Source: Inia geoffrensis
Taxonomy: Eukaryota; Chordata; Mammalia; Artiodactyla; Iniidae
Assembly: GCA_036417435.1 (NCBI GenBank)
Contig: CM070905.1
Coordinates: 20,127,592-20,191,591, forward strand
Length of the DNA stretch: 64,000 bases
Direction of reading: 5' to 3'
Shown here piece by piece: positions 1-11,263 of this stretch. The number at the start of each line of letters is the position of its first letter. Position 1 is the first letter of the stretch. The translations under genes were made by a program, and so were the position numbers. Below the pieces are notes generated by a model that was not told where the DNA came from, did no database searches, and saw only the letters and a list, made by a program, of their open reading frames with translations.

Positions 1-51
1 AGTAGGGGGTTGTGTTTATTTGACTTTGCAGTTATATTTGATTTCTTTTTA

Positions 52-264
52 TTTTTGTTTGTTTTTTTTTTTGCGGTACGCGGGCCTCTCACTGCTGTGG
101 CCTCTCCCGTTGCGGAGCACAGGCTCTGGACGCGCAGGCTCAACGGCCATGGCTCACGGGCCCAGCCGCTCCGCGGCACGTGGGATCTTCCCGGACCGGG
201 GTACGAACCCGCGTCCCCTGCATCAGCAGGCGGACTCTCAACCACTGCGCCACCAGGGAAGCCC
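52..264 (-). mobile_element. Young cetacean CHR-type SINE
   Basis: A tRNA-derived SINE read on the minus strand, with its head at the right (ending CCAGGGAAGCCC on the plus strand) and its poly(A) tail appearing as a T-rich run at the left. A 13-bp direct repeat, tgatttcttttta, flanks it at 39-51 and 265-277. This is a perfect target-site duplication and supports L1-mediated insertion. The body contains the GC-rich segment and the GCGGTACGCGGG end typical of the youngest copies in this window. The open frames across it are incidental. Confidence 0.95.
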
Positions 265-425
265 TGATTTCTTTTTAAAATGTCAATTAAAATTTTGACT
301 CACTCAGTCTTATTAAACAATGCTGGTTTAACATTAGTCATTTCTTGTTATAACTACAGAACTGTGTAGTATTTTTTTCTTTTTTAATCTAAATTTGAAG
401 CCACAATTTACTTACTTAAGGAAAT

Positions 426-641
426 TTTTTTTTTTTTTTTTTTTTTTTTTGCAGTACGCGGGCCTCTCACTGTTGTGGCCTCTCCCGTCGCGGAGCACAG
501 GCTCCAGACATGCAGGCTCAGCGGCCATGGCTCACGGGCCCAGCCGCTCCACGGCATGTGGGATCCTCCCAGACCGGGGCACAAACCCGTGTCCCCTGCA
601 TCGGCAGGCGGACCCTCAACCACTGCGCCACCAGGGAAGCC
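426..641 (-). mobile_element. Young cetacean CHR-type SINE
   Basis: A second SINE in the same orientation as the copy at 52-264, about 160 bases away. An 11-bp target-site duplication, cttaaggaaat, lies at 415-425 and 642-652. The T-run at the left is about 26 bases long, indicating little tail decay. Several CpG-to-TpG/CpA changes are visible in the body compared with the first copy. Confidence 0.95.
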
Positions 642-724
642 CTTAAGGAAATATTTACTTAAATATTCTGGAGCTTATAAAACTAAATGTGAAATCCAGG
701 GAAGCCCTCCTTCACTTTTTGGAC

Positions 725-850
725 CGATATTTTATTGAGTGCTTACTGTATGAAAAACACGGTGCTGGATACTAAGGATGTATAAACGAAAAAGACAAAA
801 TCCATAAGGAACTAGTGCACTGTGGGAGACAGATACACGAAAAATAATGT
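725..850 (-). repeat. L2-like ancient repeat fragment
   Basis: The plus strand reads 'tattgagtgcttactgtatg ... ggtgctggatactaaggatg', then an 'aaaagacaaaatcc' segment and 'gggagacagata'. This resembles the reverse complement of the mammalian L2 3' region (size-at-risk, 'tactatgtgccaggcactg ... ggggatacag' type). Divergence is high, so the assignment is by word similarity only. Confidence 0.4.
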
Positions 851-868
851 TGAGAAGCGCTAAGTCTG

Positions 869-1042
869 GGACTTCCCTGAAGGTCCAGTGGTTAAGACTT
901 CGCCTTCTAACGTGGGGGTGTGTGGCTTCAAGCCAGGCCAAAAAACAAAACATAAAACGGAAGCAATATTGTAACAAATTCAATAAAGACTTTAAAAATG
1001 GTCCACATTAAAAAAAAAAAAAAATCTTTTTTTTTAACAAAA
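869..1042 (+). mobile_element. Tailed tRNA-derived SINE of cetartiodactyl type
   Basis: The element begins GGACTTCCCTG with a tRNA-like head and ends in a distinctive tail containing 'caataaagactttaaaaatg' and 'gtccacatt' before poly(A). That tail is known from an older artiodactyl/cetacean SINE subfamily. The middle (B-box and following body) is shortened relative to other members, with the head running quickly into an A/C-rich stretch. Nearly matching flanks (aagcgctaagtctg at 855-868, aagtgctaagtctg at 1043-1056; 13 of 14) are its target-site duplication. Confidence 0.88.
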
Positions 1043-1149
1043 AAGTGCTAAGTCTGTGATAGAGCCATGCTACTTATATCCTTGTGAGAATCCTCACTTA
1101 AGTGAAAGCAGGGATTTACTTTTATTTAACCCATTGCTGTCCGCATTCG

Positions 1150-1235
1150 TTCATTCACACATTTGAGAGCCTAATGTATACCGGTGCCTGGTAAAGAGTA
1201 AAGAGCCAATAAATGCTTGCTGATTTAATAAATGA
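1150..1235 (+). repeat. L2/MIR-like 3' end fragment
   Basis: The sequence 'ggtgcctggtaaagagtaaa' followed by 'caataaatgcttgctgattt' matches in style the shared 3' end of ancient L2 and MIR elements (a low-homology 'cagtgcctggcacatag... caataaatg' ending). It is short and decayed. Confidence 0.4.
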
Positions 1236-1245
1236 AGAATTGAAT

Positions 1246-1715
1246 TTACTCAGGTTGTAGAAATGGGAGGAGAAGAAGTGGGGAAGACAACAAAAGATTT
1301 CCTAGGGAAGTGGTGCTAGTGGAATCTTGAAATATGAGTAGGAATTGCCTGTATGGTTGAGGAGTGGGGATGGTCCAACCTGCAGTATTGCAGGTAGAAG
1401 CATGGAAGCCTGGGGACACTGGGATACGACAAGGAGTTGCTGAGTGGGAAGTACAGGGTAAAGAGTGTTGAGGGATGAGGCAGAAGAAGTTAGCAGGGCT
1501 AAGGTCATGAGGAGCTTGTATGCAACCCAAAGAAATGCAGTGGCAAGTGTGGGCATTTTGATAGCTCTCTTTAGTGAAGTGTGAAGGATGGAATAGAAGA
1601 GGGAATGAATGGAAACAGAGATCATCCTCTTCTGTGTTCCCCTTCATCACAAATTTATAAGCCACCTACTATGTGCTATGTGATGTCAGTTGCTGGGGAT
1701 GCAAAGATGAATTAG
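1246..1715 (-). repeat. Ancient interspersed repeat, probably L2-like
   Basis: A purine-rich plus strand ('ggaggagaagaagtgg', 'gggatgaggcagaagaag', 'ggtcatgaggagcttgtatg', 'ctactatgtgctatgtgatg') resembles the antisense of a long ancient mammalian L2-type sequence. Open frames on the minus strand here (139 and 107 codons) are explained by pyrimidine-rich sequence lacking stops and match no protein family I recognise. Edges are approximate. Confidence 0.35.
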
Positions 1716-2379
1716 ATTTGGTTGCTTTTCCTAAGTCTCCATCTCAAGTATAGGGTGTATGGGGAATGTCATTTGTAACTTGGATTTTTTTTTTCTACTT
1801 AAGTTATAATTTTTGAATTTGTAATAGCTCATAGTATTTAGGAAAAATAACACAAAAAATTAGGGTAATTGGATGCATAAATTCAGTTTTTGCAAATTTA
1901 AGCTGCTGTTTCACCAAAATGTCACTTTTCATCCCCAGTTTCCCTTTTGTCTGAAATGCTCCAGTGAAGCAGTCAAGAAGAAGAATTGATTAATTTTGTG
2001 CTGTGTGCTTTTCAGTTCTGTGTTTTGTTTGTGCTTCAAACTGTGACAGTTGAAATTTCATGGTAAAGAGAAAAAGGTTTTGAATTTGGGGTCTGGAGGA
2101 AAATGACTAAATTAAAGGAAATAGATAAGAATACCACTGCTGCCTAAGTATAAGTGAGGTTCTGCCCAAGGGCAGAGAATACACTTGGGGTTGTAATTTT
2201 GAAATGATCAACATAGTTCATGCTCAAAAGTTCTGTGTTGAAGAAAGGTAAGGGTGATCACTTCGGGCTTTTAGTGTCATTAAAATTAACCAGGTAAATG
2301 AAGTTGCAGTGTAGCACTGGTTATCCTGGGTTCTTTTGTTGGACACTTAAAAATCCTTTTTAAAAATGTTTGCTATTTT
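1716..2379. other. Unassigned non-coding stretch
   Basis: AT-rich sequence without a recognisable repeat end, splice-bounded frame or long open frame. It may be unique intronic or intergenic DNA. Confidence 0.5.
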
Positions 2380-2694
2380 CGACTTCTCTGGTGGTGCAGT
2401 GATTAAGAATCCTACCAATGCGGGGGACACAGGTTCGATCCCTGGTCCGGGAATATCCCACATGCCGCGGAGCAGCTAAGCCCGTGCGCCACAACTACTG
2501 AGCTTGCGCTCTAGAGCCCACGTGCCACAACTCCTGAAGCCTGCATGCCTAGAGCCTGTGCTCCGCAACAAGAGAAGCCACAGCAATGAGAAGCCTGCAC
2601 ACCACAACGAAGAGTAGCCCTCGCTCGCTGCAACTAGGGAAAGCCCGTGCACAGCAATGAAGACCCAATGAAGCCATTAAAAAAAAAAAAAAAA
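2380..2694 (+). mobile_element. CHR-1-type SINE (older, about 310 bp)
   Basis: A full-length plus-strand copy. It has a tRNA-like head with A box (ggtggtgcagtg) and a good B box (ggttcgatccc), then the long body of repeated 'cacaactactgag' and 'gcaacaagagaagcc' style segments, ending in 'gaagacccaatgaagcc' and a 15-base A tail. This longer body distinguishes it from the roughly 200-bp young SINEs in the window. The flanks show only an imperfect duplication (gctatttt versus gccatattt), consistent with greater age. Confidence 0.92.
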
Positions 2695-3888
2695 GGCCAT
2701 ATTTATTTTTGGGGTGCAATTTAGTAGTTCAGTTATAATCTCTATTAATATACTCCCTCTGGCTATATATGCCCTGGGATGGTTTTCTTGCTATAGACAC
2801 AAATCCCCAATTGTTCTGACATGCATGGCATATTAATTTGCTTTGAATGCCAAAAATGAAGTTAATGATTTTGAGCTTTCACTTTCGAGGACTACTTAAA
2901 TATAGAATTTCTGCTTTATGTCAGAGATTTAAGCCATTTAGGCATAAGGTATTTTCCTCAATGTTATTGGTGAGAATGGGACCTAGGATCCATCTGCAAG
3001 TGCATTCTTCCTGTCCCTTGCTCAGTTCCTATCTTACCAGGAAATGTAAAGGGCAGGGCCCCTCAAGACAAGTGGGGGCAGAGGCATACAGCATCATTTT
3101 GCCTCCTGTGTAAATGTTTGGATTCAGCAGGCCATTATAGTTTCCAGGACAAAGCATCCGTATCCCATCTTCTCCCTTTATGTACTTTGTTATCTTGTGT
3201 GCTCTTTACCTCCTGTGCATGTTAAAGCAGCATTACTGTTGTCAGCTGGAATGCATACAGCCCTGTGAAGATACTGTTAGTCAGATATTCCATGGAGTGC
3301 ACCTTCCATGCAGGGCACCTTCTGGTATGTTTGTTTGCCACAGTAGTAGAAAAAGAGAAACAAGTTTTGTCTCAGTATGCCAACCTCGTCTTTACGTTAA
3401 GAGCCGGGAAAGAATAGGACTGCTGTTGCAGATTTCAGTATTGCTCATATAACGAAATCTTAACCAGATGAATGTATTTCTCAGATGTATGTAGTCAGAC
3501 CCCTTCCTCATCAAGATTTGCAGGAATACCTAGGATCTTAACATTACCAAATAGCGTCAGAGAAACCTGATGTCATGCTAAACAGATATTGAGGGGCCTA
3601 GAGGAGAGAATGGCTGAGCGTTCTTTTCAGAGTGGAGATTAAATCACACTGTTGAGGTTGGTGAGTCTGTCCAGTGAACACAACGTAGAGGTGACTGCAA
3701 TTTGCTGGTGTTGCTTTTTTTGAAGGAACCATCTCAGTCTGTGTGACCTGTTGACAAAGTGATTAGAGAAGAGTTGATTATAATGCTGTTGATGTTCTTG
3801 CTAACAAGTAGTTATATTTAAAGACAGCTATGAGGAGCAACTCTGCTTAGAGTGTGCTGTTGTCATTCTGAATGCACTTTAAAAATTC
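2695..3888. other. Unassigned non-coding stretch
   Basis: No repeat ends, TIRs or tails that I can identify. Open frames of 88 and 90 codons at 2847-3113 and 3180-3452 have no recognisable domain, signal peptide or splice context, and I do not call them genes. Confidence 0.5.
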
Positions 3889-3894
3889 ATCAAG

Positions 3895-4095
3895 GGATTC
3901 CCTGGTGGCACAGTGGTTGAGAGTTTGCCTGCTGATGTAGGGGACACGGGTTCGTGCCCCTGTCTGGGAAGATCCCACATGCCGCGGAGCGGCTAGGCCC
4001 GTGAGCCATGGCCGCTGAGCCTGTGCGTCCGTGCTCCACAACGGGAAAGGCCACAACAGTGAGAGGCCCGCGTACCGCAAAAAAAAAAAAAAAAA
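3895..4095 (+). mobile_element. Young cetacean CHR-type SINE
   Basis: A plus-strand copy starting 'ggattccctggtggcacagtgg' (A box), with B-box-like 'ggttcgtgccc', the GC-rich body and the CGTACCGC end followed by about 17 A. Short flanking duplication: atcaag at 3889-3894 and 4096-4101, extended by A-rich context. Confidence 0.93.
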
Positions 4096-4101
4096 ATCAA
4101 G

Positions 4102-4606
4102 TTTCTTGCAAGCTAGTTGGCTCAGGGCAACACCTGTTGAGTGGTGTCATATGTTGTATCCCTGCCATAAATAGCTTATTGGCATCCCATCAGTTGGGTC
4201 ATTATGGGTGTCAAGGTGAGGTATGGAGAGCATTGAATAAAAATCCATAGGTAGCTAAGGTGTAAAGGGCTGGTTATAATTCCGTCTGTTTACAATGCCC
4301 TGGCATTTATTGTTAACTTATTTGCTTCACTGCCTGGTCTGCGATGAACTGTCATTAGGGCCTTGGAATTTTATTGAACTGACATCATAATCTCATCTCC
4401 TACTGAAGAGGCTAAGAATTATGGCCCTCAGTGTTTGCTTTAACCTGTAATAGATTAAAAGTTTAACAGAAACATAATGAAGTCTATCAATCCTTCCAAA
4501 TCCCAAAGAAGAGTTTTGCACATTATGTTTTGAATGAGACTCTAAGGCAAACGTGTTCCTTTTTTGTTCAACAGCAATCTTTACAGTTTGTCTCCCTGGC
4601 AAGTCT
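4102..4606. other. Unassigned non-coding stretch
   Basis: Unique-looking sequence between two SINEs, with no recognised repeat, gene or RNA. Confidence 0.5.
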
Positions 4607-4622
4607 CAGAACTGTCAGTTTT

Positions 4623-4903
4623 TTGTTTTTAATTTTATTTATTTTTGGCTGTGTTGGGTCTTCGTTGCTGCGCGTGGGCTTTCTCTAGTTGTGGTGAACG
4701 GGGGCTTTTCTTCGTGGCATGGGCTTCTCATTGCAGTGGCTTCTCCCGTTGCAGAACACGGGCTCTAGGCACGTGGGCTCAGTAGTTGTGGCGCACGGGC
4801 TTAGTTGCTCCACGGCATGTGGGATCTTCCTGGACCAGGGCTGGAGCCCGTGTCCACTGCATTGGCGGGCAGATTCTCAACCACTGCGCCACTGGGGAGG
4901 TCC
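4623..4903 (-). mobile_element. CHR-1-type SINE
   Basis: A minus-strand, long-bodied SINE. The plus strand runs from a T/A-rich tail ('atttatttttggctgtgttg') through 'gggtcttcgttgctgcgcg' to the tRNA-like head at the right. The flanking duplication is 15 of 16 (cagaactgtcagtttt at 4607-4622, cagaagtgtcagtttt at 4904-4919). One 'agtagttgtggc' body block is missing compared with longer copies. Confidence 0.93.
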
Positions 4904-4919
4904 CAGAAGTGTCAGTTTT

Positions 4920-5848
4920 GATATAGCCTTGGAGAGTTGCTTTCAGCCTGTGGTGTGTGGACCTCTAGTTTAGTGAATTCAGTAGTAAATTGAAGAGCAG
5001 TAATGTTTACTAGGTGACATACCATGTGCAGTGAGGTCTGCTTCATTTTTGTTTATTGGACATTAAATTCTTCACAATGCTGAAGAACATCCTTGAGCAG
5101 CTCTGTATTTATTTCTTTTTTGTATCCCTGCTTTTATTGCTTAGATATGATTCCTAAATGGATTGAGTTATGTTCTTTCTGTGTTTCTTGATGTTTTGAA
5201 CTGTGCCCTGCTTTGGGAGGTGGGAGGGTTTATTGTCATGTAGGCTGGGGTTATTCCCTTCACCATAAAGACATTCAACATTTTGTTCCAATGTGACTCT
5301 CTCCACGAATTTCTTTACTAACTATATTTTAAGGATGACTTCTTCTGAAAATACCAAGGGGCAGAATTACCAAATGAAGTAAGGCCTCCATTCTCCAGAG
5401 AGCAGGAATCTGTTTACAAACCTGCAGTATTTATTACATACCTCATTTAGCTCATTCATCATTTTAATAGAAAAATGAGTCATTTTAGATGATTCTGAAA
5501 TAATGCGAGGTAAGCTACATAGCCCCAGGCAGAATATGATTTACTCAGCCACCAAGCTGTTTTCAAAAAAATAAAATGGAATGATCAGCACCAATAATTT
5601 ATGATTACTTGTGGTAAACTTATCAGATGTCTTCATTGTCATAGAAATTTGTTGATGAGATGAAAAGTTTAGAGGAGTTTTCTAGCAAACTTCTCCCCAT
5701 TCGTCCATCTTTTACGACAAGTGGCTGCAAGGTTCTGTACTTAGCTGTGTGTTTAAATTTTCCTCTGCCTGCTTAAAACACTGACTGTAAATTTAATTCC
5801 ACATTTGTGTTGAATATTCTCTTGATAAGAAAGAACACCAATCAGTGT
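4920..5848. other. Unassigned non-coding stretch up to the L1 insertion site
   Basis: No recognised repeat or gene. It is the left flank of the pre-insertion locus, which resumes at 13924. Confidence 0.5.
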
Positions 5849-6247
5849 CACAGGGCCAGTTTTTATTTTATTTTATTTTTTTTTAACATCTTTATTGGGT
5901 TAAAATTGCTCTACAATGGTGTGTCAGTTTTTACTTTATAACAAAGTGAATCAGTTATATATATACAGACGTTCACATATCTCTTCCCTCTTGCGTCTCC
6001 CTCCTTCCTTCTCTCCCTATCCCACCCCTCCAGGCAGTCACAAAGCACCGAGCTGATATCCCTGTGCCAAGCGGCTGCTTCCCACTAGCTATCTACCTTA
6101 CGTTTGTTAGTATATATATGTCCATGCCCCTCCCTCGCCCTCCCATAGCTCACCCCTCCCCCTCCCCGTATCCTCAAGTCCGTTCTCCAGTAGGTCTGTG
6201 TCTTTATTCCTGTCTTACCCCTAGGTTCTTCATAACATTTTTTTTTC

Positions 6248-8842
6248 TTAAATTCCATATATATGTGTTAGCATACGGTATTTGTCTTTGTCTTTCTGAC
6301 TTACTTCACTCTGTATGACAGACTCGAGGTCTATCCACCTCATTACAAATAGCTCAATTTCGTTTCTTTTTAATGCTGAGTAATATTCCATTGTGTATAT
6401 GTGCCACATCTTCTTTATGCATTCATCTGACGATGGGCACTTAGGTTGTTTCCGTCTCCGGGCTATTGTAAATAGAGCTGCGATGAACATTTTGGTACAT
6501 GCCTCTTTTTCAATTTTGGTTTCCTCAGGGTATATGCCCAGTAGTGGGATTGCTGGGTCATATGGTAGTTCTATTTTTAGTTTTTTAAGGAACCTCCATA
6601 CTGTTCTCCATAGTGGCTGAACCAATTCACATTCCCACCAGCAGTGCAAGAGGGTTCCCTTTTGTCCACACCCTCTCCAGCATTTATTGTTTCTAGATTT
6701 TTTGATGATGGCCATTCTAACTGGTGTGAGATGATATCTCATTGTAGTTTTGATTTGCATTTCTCTAATGATTAATGATGTTGAGCATTCTTTCATGTGT
6801 TTGTTGGCAGTCTGCATATCTTCTTTGGAGAAATGTCTATTTAGGTCTTCTGCCCATTTTTGGATTGGGTTGTTTGTTTTTTTGTTATTGAGCTGCATAA
6901 GCTGCTTGTAAATTTTGGCGATTAATCCTTTGTCAGTTGCTTCATTTGCAAATATTTTCTCCCATTCTGAGGGTTGTCTTTTGGTCTTGTTTATGGTTTC
7001 CTTTGCTGTGCAAAATCTTTGAAGTTTCATTAGGTCCCATTTGTTTATTTTTGTTTTTATTTCCATTGCTCTAGGAGGTGGGTCAAAAAGGATCTTGCTG
7101 TGATTTATGTCATAGAGTGTTCTGCCTATGTTTTCCTCTAAAAGTTTGATAGTTTCTGGCCTTACATTTAGGTCTTTAATCCATTTTGAGCTTATTTTTG
7201 TGTATGGTGTTAGGGAGTGACCTAAGCTCATACTTTTACATGTAGCTGCCCAGTTTTCCCAGCACCACTTATTGAAGAGGCTGTCCTTTCTCCACTGTAT
7301 ATTCCTGCCACCATTATCAAAGATAAGGTGTCCATATGTGCGTGGGTTTACCTCTGGGCTTTCTATTCTGTTCCATTGATCTATTGTTCTGTTTTTGTGC
7401 CAGTACCATACTGTCTTGATTACTGTAGCTTTGTAGTATAGTCTGAAGTCAGGGAGCCTGATTCCTCCAGCTCCGTTTTTCGCTCTCAAGATTGCTTTAG
7501 CTATTTGGGGTCTTTTGTGTTTCCATACAAATTGTGAAATTTTTTGTTCTAGTTCTGTGAAAAATGCCAGTGGCAGTTTGATAGGGATTGCACTGAATCT
7601 GTAGATTGCTTTGGGTAGTAGAGTCATTTTCACAATGTTGATTCTTCCAATCCAAGAACATGGTATATCCCTCCATCTATTTGTATCGTCTTTAATTTCT
7701 TTCATCAGTGTCTTATAATTTTCTGCATACAGGTCTTTTGTCTCCCTAGGTAGGTTTATTCCTAGGTATTTTATTCTTTTTGTTGCAGTGGTAAATGGCA
7801 GTGTTTTCTTGATTTCACTTTCAGATTTTTCATCACTAGTATATAGGAATGCCAGAGATTTCTGTGCATTAATTTTGTATCCTGCTACTTTACCAAATTC
7901 ATTGATTATCTCTAGTAATTTTCTGGTAGCATCTTTAGGATTCTCTATGTATAGTATCATGTCATCTGCAAACAGTGACAGCTTTACTTCTTCTTTTCCG
8001 ATTTGGATTCCTTTTATTTCCTTTTATTCTCTGATTGCTGTGGCTAAAACTTCCAAAACTATGTTGAATAAGAGTGGTGAGAGTGGGCAACCTTGTCTTG
8101 TTCATGATCTTAGTGGAAATGCCTTCAGTTTTTCACCGTTGAGGATGATGTTGGCTGTGGGTTTGTCATATATGGCCTTTATTATGTTGAGGAAAGGTCC
8201 CTCTATGCCTACTTTCTGTACGGTTTTTATCATAAATGGGTGTTGAATTTTGTCAAAAGCTTTCTCTGCATCTATTGAGATGATCATATGGTTTTTCTCC
8301 TTTAATTTGTTAATATGGTTTATCACATTGATAGATTTGCGTATATTGAAGAATCCTTGCATTCCTGGAATAAACCCCACTTGATCATGGTGTATGATCC
8401 TTTGGATGTGCTGTTGGATTCTGTTTGCTAGTATTTTGTTGAGGATTTTTGCATCTATGTTCATCAGTGATATTGGCCTGTAGTTTTCTTTCTTTGTGAC
8501 ATCCTTGTCTGGTTTTGGTATCAAGGTGATGGTGGCCTCGTAGAAGGAATTGGGGAGTGTTCCTCCCTCTGCTATGTTTTGGAAGAGTTTGAGAAGGATA
8601 GGTGTTAGCTCTTCTCTAAATGCTTGATAGAATTCGGCTGTGAAGCCATCTGGTCCTGGGCTTTTGTTTGTTGGAAGATTTTTAATCACAGTTTCAATTT
8701 CAGTGTTTGTGATTGGTCTGTTCATATTTTCTATTTCTTCCTGATTCAGTCTTGGTAGTTTGTGCATTTCTAAGAATTTGTCCATTTCTTCCAGATTGTC
8801 CATTTTATTGGCATAGAGTTGCTTGTAGTAATCTCTCATGAT

Positions 8843-8875
<33 letters not shown>

Positions 8876-10301
8876 GCAGTACGCGGGCCTCTCACTGTTG
8901 TGGCCTCTCCCGTTGCGGAGCACAGGCTCCGGACGCGCAGGCTCAGCGGCCACGGCTCACGGGCCCAGCCGCTCCGCGGCATGTGGGATCTTCCCGGACC
9001 GGGACACGAACCTGCGTTCCCTGCATTGGCAGGCGGACCCTCAACCACTGCGCCACCAGGGAAGCCCCTCTCATGATCATTTTTATTTCTGCAGTGTCAG
9101 TTGTTACTTCTCCTTTTTCATTTCTAATTCTATTGATTTGAGTCTTCTCCCTTTTTTTCTTGATGAGTCTGGCTAATGGTTTATCTATTTTGTTTATCTT
9201 CTCAAAGAACCAACTTTTAGTTTTATTGATCTTTGCTATTGTTTCCTTCATTTCTTTTTCATTTATTTCTGATCTGATTTTTATAATTTCTTTCCTTCTA
9301 CTAAATTTGGGGGTTTTTTGTTCTTCTTTCTCTAATTGCTTTAGGTGTAAGGTTAGGTTGTTTATTCGAGATGTTTCCTGCTTCTTAAGGTGGGCTTGTA
9401 TTGCTATAAACTTCCCTCTTAGAACTGCTTTTGCAGCATCCCATAGGTTTTGGGTCGTTGTGTCTCCATTGTCATTTGTTTCTAGGTATTTTTTAATTTC
9501 CTCTTTGATTTCTTCAGTGATCACTTCATTATTGAGTAATGTATTGTTTAGCCTCCATGTGTTTGTATTTTTTACAGATCTTTTCCTGTAATTGATATCT
9601 AGTCTCATGGCGTTGTGGTCGGAAAAGATACTTGATACAATTTCAATTTTCTTAAATTTACCAAGGCTTGATTTGTGACCCAAGATATGATCTATCCTGG
9701 AGAATGTTCCATGAGCACTTGAGAAAAATGTGTATTCTGTTGTTTTTGGATGGAGTGTCCTATAGATATCAATTAAGTCCATCTTGTTTAGTGTATCATT
9801 TAAAGCTTGTGTTTCCTTATTTATTTTCATTTTGGATGATCTGTCCATTGGTGAAAGTGGGGTGTTGAAGTCCCCTACTATGAGTGTATTACTGTTGATT
9901 ACCCCTTTTATGGCTGTTAGTTTTTGCCTTATGTATTGAGGTGCTCCTGTGTTAGGTGCATAAATATTTACAATTGTTATATCTTCTTCTTGGATCGATC
10001 CCTTAATCATTATGTAGTGTCCTTCTTTGTCTCTTGTAATGGTCTTTATTTTAAAGTCTATTTTGTCTGATATGAGAATTGCTACTCCAGCTTTCTTTTG
10101 ATTTCCATTTGCATGGAATATCTTTTTCCATCCCCTTACTTTCAGTCTGTATGTGTCTCTAGGTCTGAAGTGGGTCTCTTGTAGACAGCATATATATGGG
10201 TCTTGTTTTTGTATCCATTCAGCCAATCTGTGTCTTTTGGTGGGAGCATTTAGTCCATTTACATTTAAGGTAATTATCGATATGCATGTTCCTTTTCCCA
10301 T
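6248..10301 (-). pseudogene. ORF2: L1 ORF2 (endonuclease/reverse transcriptase), disrupted
   Basis: ORF2p nicks target DNA and reverse-transcribes RNA at the nick. The APE-type endonuclease (residues 1 to about 235) looks catalytically complete, with N13, E42, D144, N146, D204, D228 and H229 all present. The reverse-transcriptase region includes the SPGPDG motif and FADD at 7972-7961; a C-terminal CX3CX7HX4C zinc-knuckle-like motif starts near 6682. Lesions: a SINE with its 13-bp duplication (235 bases added, 8846-9080), TGA at 8104-8102 and TAA at 8026-8024. The 235-base addition is the only net length change: the rest is 3819 bases, 1273 codons including the stop, close to the usual L1 length of about 1275. 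The two substitution stops are just upstream of the catalytic FADD. Confidence 0.95.
8846..9067 (-). mobile_element. Young SINE inserted inside L1 ORF2
   Basis: A CHR-type SINE in the same orientation as the host L1, with a T-run of about 29 bases at the left (its poly(A) tail). A perfect 13-bp duplication, ctctcatgatcat, lies at 8833-8845 and 9068-9080. It post-dates the L1. Reading through it gives a 452-residue frame from 10301 whose last 41 residues (412-452) are SINE-encoded. Confidence 0.97.
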
Positions 10302-10359
10302 TTTCTAAATTGTTTTGGGTTCGTTGTTATAGGTCCTTTCCTTCTCTTGTGTTTCTTGT

Positions 10360-11263
10360 CTAGAGAAGTTCCTTCAGCAGTTGTTGTAAAGCTGGCTTGG
10401 TGGTGCTGAACTCTCTCAGCTTTTGCTTGTCTGTAAAGGTTTTAATTTCTCCATCAAATCTGAATGAGATCTTTGCTGGGTAGAGTAATCGTGGTTGCAG
10501 GCTTTTCTCCTTCATCACTTTCAGTATGTCCTGCCACTCCCTTCTGGCTTGCAGAGTTTCTGCTGAGAGATCAGCTGTTAGCCTTATGGGGATTCCCTTG
10601 TGTGTTATTTGTTTTTTTTCCCTTGCTGCTTTTAATATGCTTTCTTTGTATTTAATTTTTGAGAGTTTGATTAATATGTGTCTTGGTGTATTTCTCCTTG
10701 GGTTTATCCTGTATGGGACTCTCTCTGCTTCCTGGACTTGGTTAACTATTTCCTTTCCCATATTAGGGAAGTTTTCAACTATAATCTCTTCAAATATTTT
10801 CTCAGTCCCTTTCTTTTTCTCTTCATCCTCTGGAACCCCTATAATTCGAATGTTGGTACGTTTAATGTTGTCCCAGAGGTCTCTGAGACTGCCCTCAGTT
10901 CTTTTCATTCTTTTTTCTTTATTCTGCTCTGCAGTAGTTATTTCCACTATTTTATCTTCCAGGTCACTTATCCGTTCTTCTGCCTCAGTTATTCTGCTAT
11001 TGATCCCATCTAGTGTATTTTTCATTTCAGTTATTGTGTTGTTCATCTGTTTGTTTGTTCTTTATTTCTTCTAGATCTTTGTTAAACATTTCTTGCATCT
11101 TCTCCATCCCTGCCTCCATTCTATTTCCGAGATTCTGGATCATCTTTACTATCATTATTCTGAATTCTTGTTCAGGTAGACTGCCTATTACTTCTTCATT
11201 TGTTAGGTCTGGTGCATTTTTATCTTGCTCCTTCATCTGCTGTGTGTTTTTCTGTCTTCTCAT
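10360..11263 (-). pseudogene. ORF1: L1 ORF1 (RNA-binding chaperone), frameshifted
   Basis: ORF1p coats L1 RNA as a trimeric nucleic-acid chaperone. The start at 11263 begins MRRQKNTQQMKEQ, a typical L1 ORF1 N-terminus, followed by a heptad-rich region. The first frame runs 78 codons to 11027. The rest continues in another frame from 11046 to 10360 (228 codons) and carries the coiled-coil end (ITEAEERISDLEDKI), the RRM-like region (TNIRIIGVPE) and the C-terminal domain (ARREWQDILKVMK, ISFRFDGEIKTF). The break lies near 11047, where a codon normally present before the second methionine is reduced to one base (net +1 or -2). Everything else is open, so a single small indel kills the frame. The spacer to ORF2 is 58 bp. 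Confidence 0.93.

Noticed and set aside
691..708. SINE-head-like 'ccagggaagccctcc' right of the SINE at 426-641
   Set aside because: Only about 12 matching bases with no body, tail or duplication; too short to call a fragment.
1246..1665. 139-codon minus-strand frame
   Set aside because: Overlaps an ancient repeat-like purine-rich region; two frames on the same strand are open, which points to composition and not to coding.
7788..8246. 152-codon plus-strand frame
   Set aside because: Antisense shadow of L1 ORF2. Plus-strand frames at 9160-9591, 10526-11074 and 11013-11324 are likewise antisense to ORF2 or ORF1.
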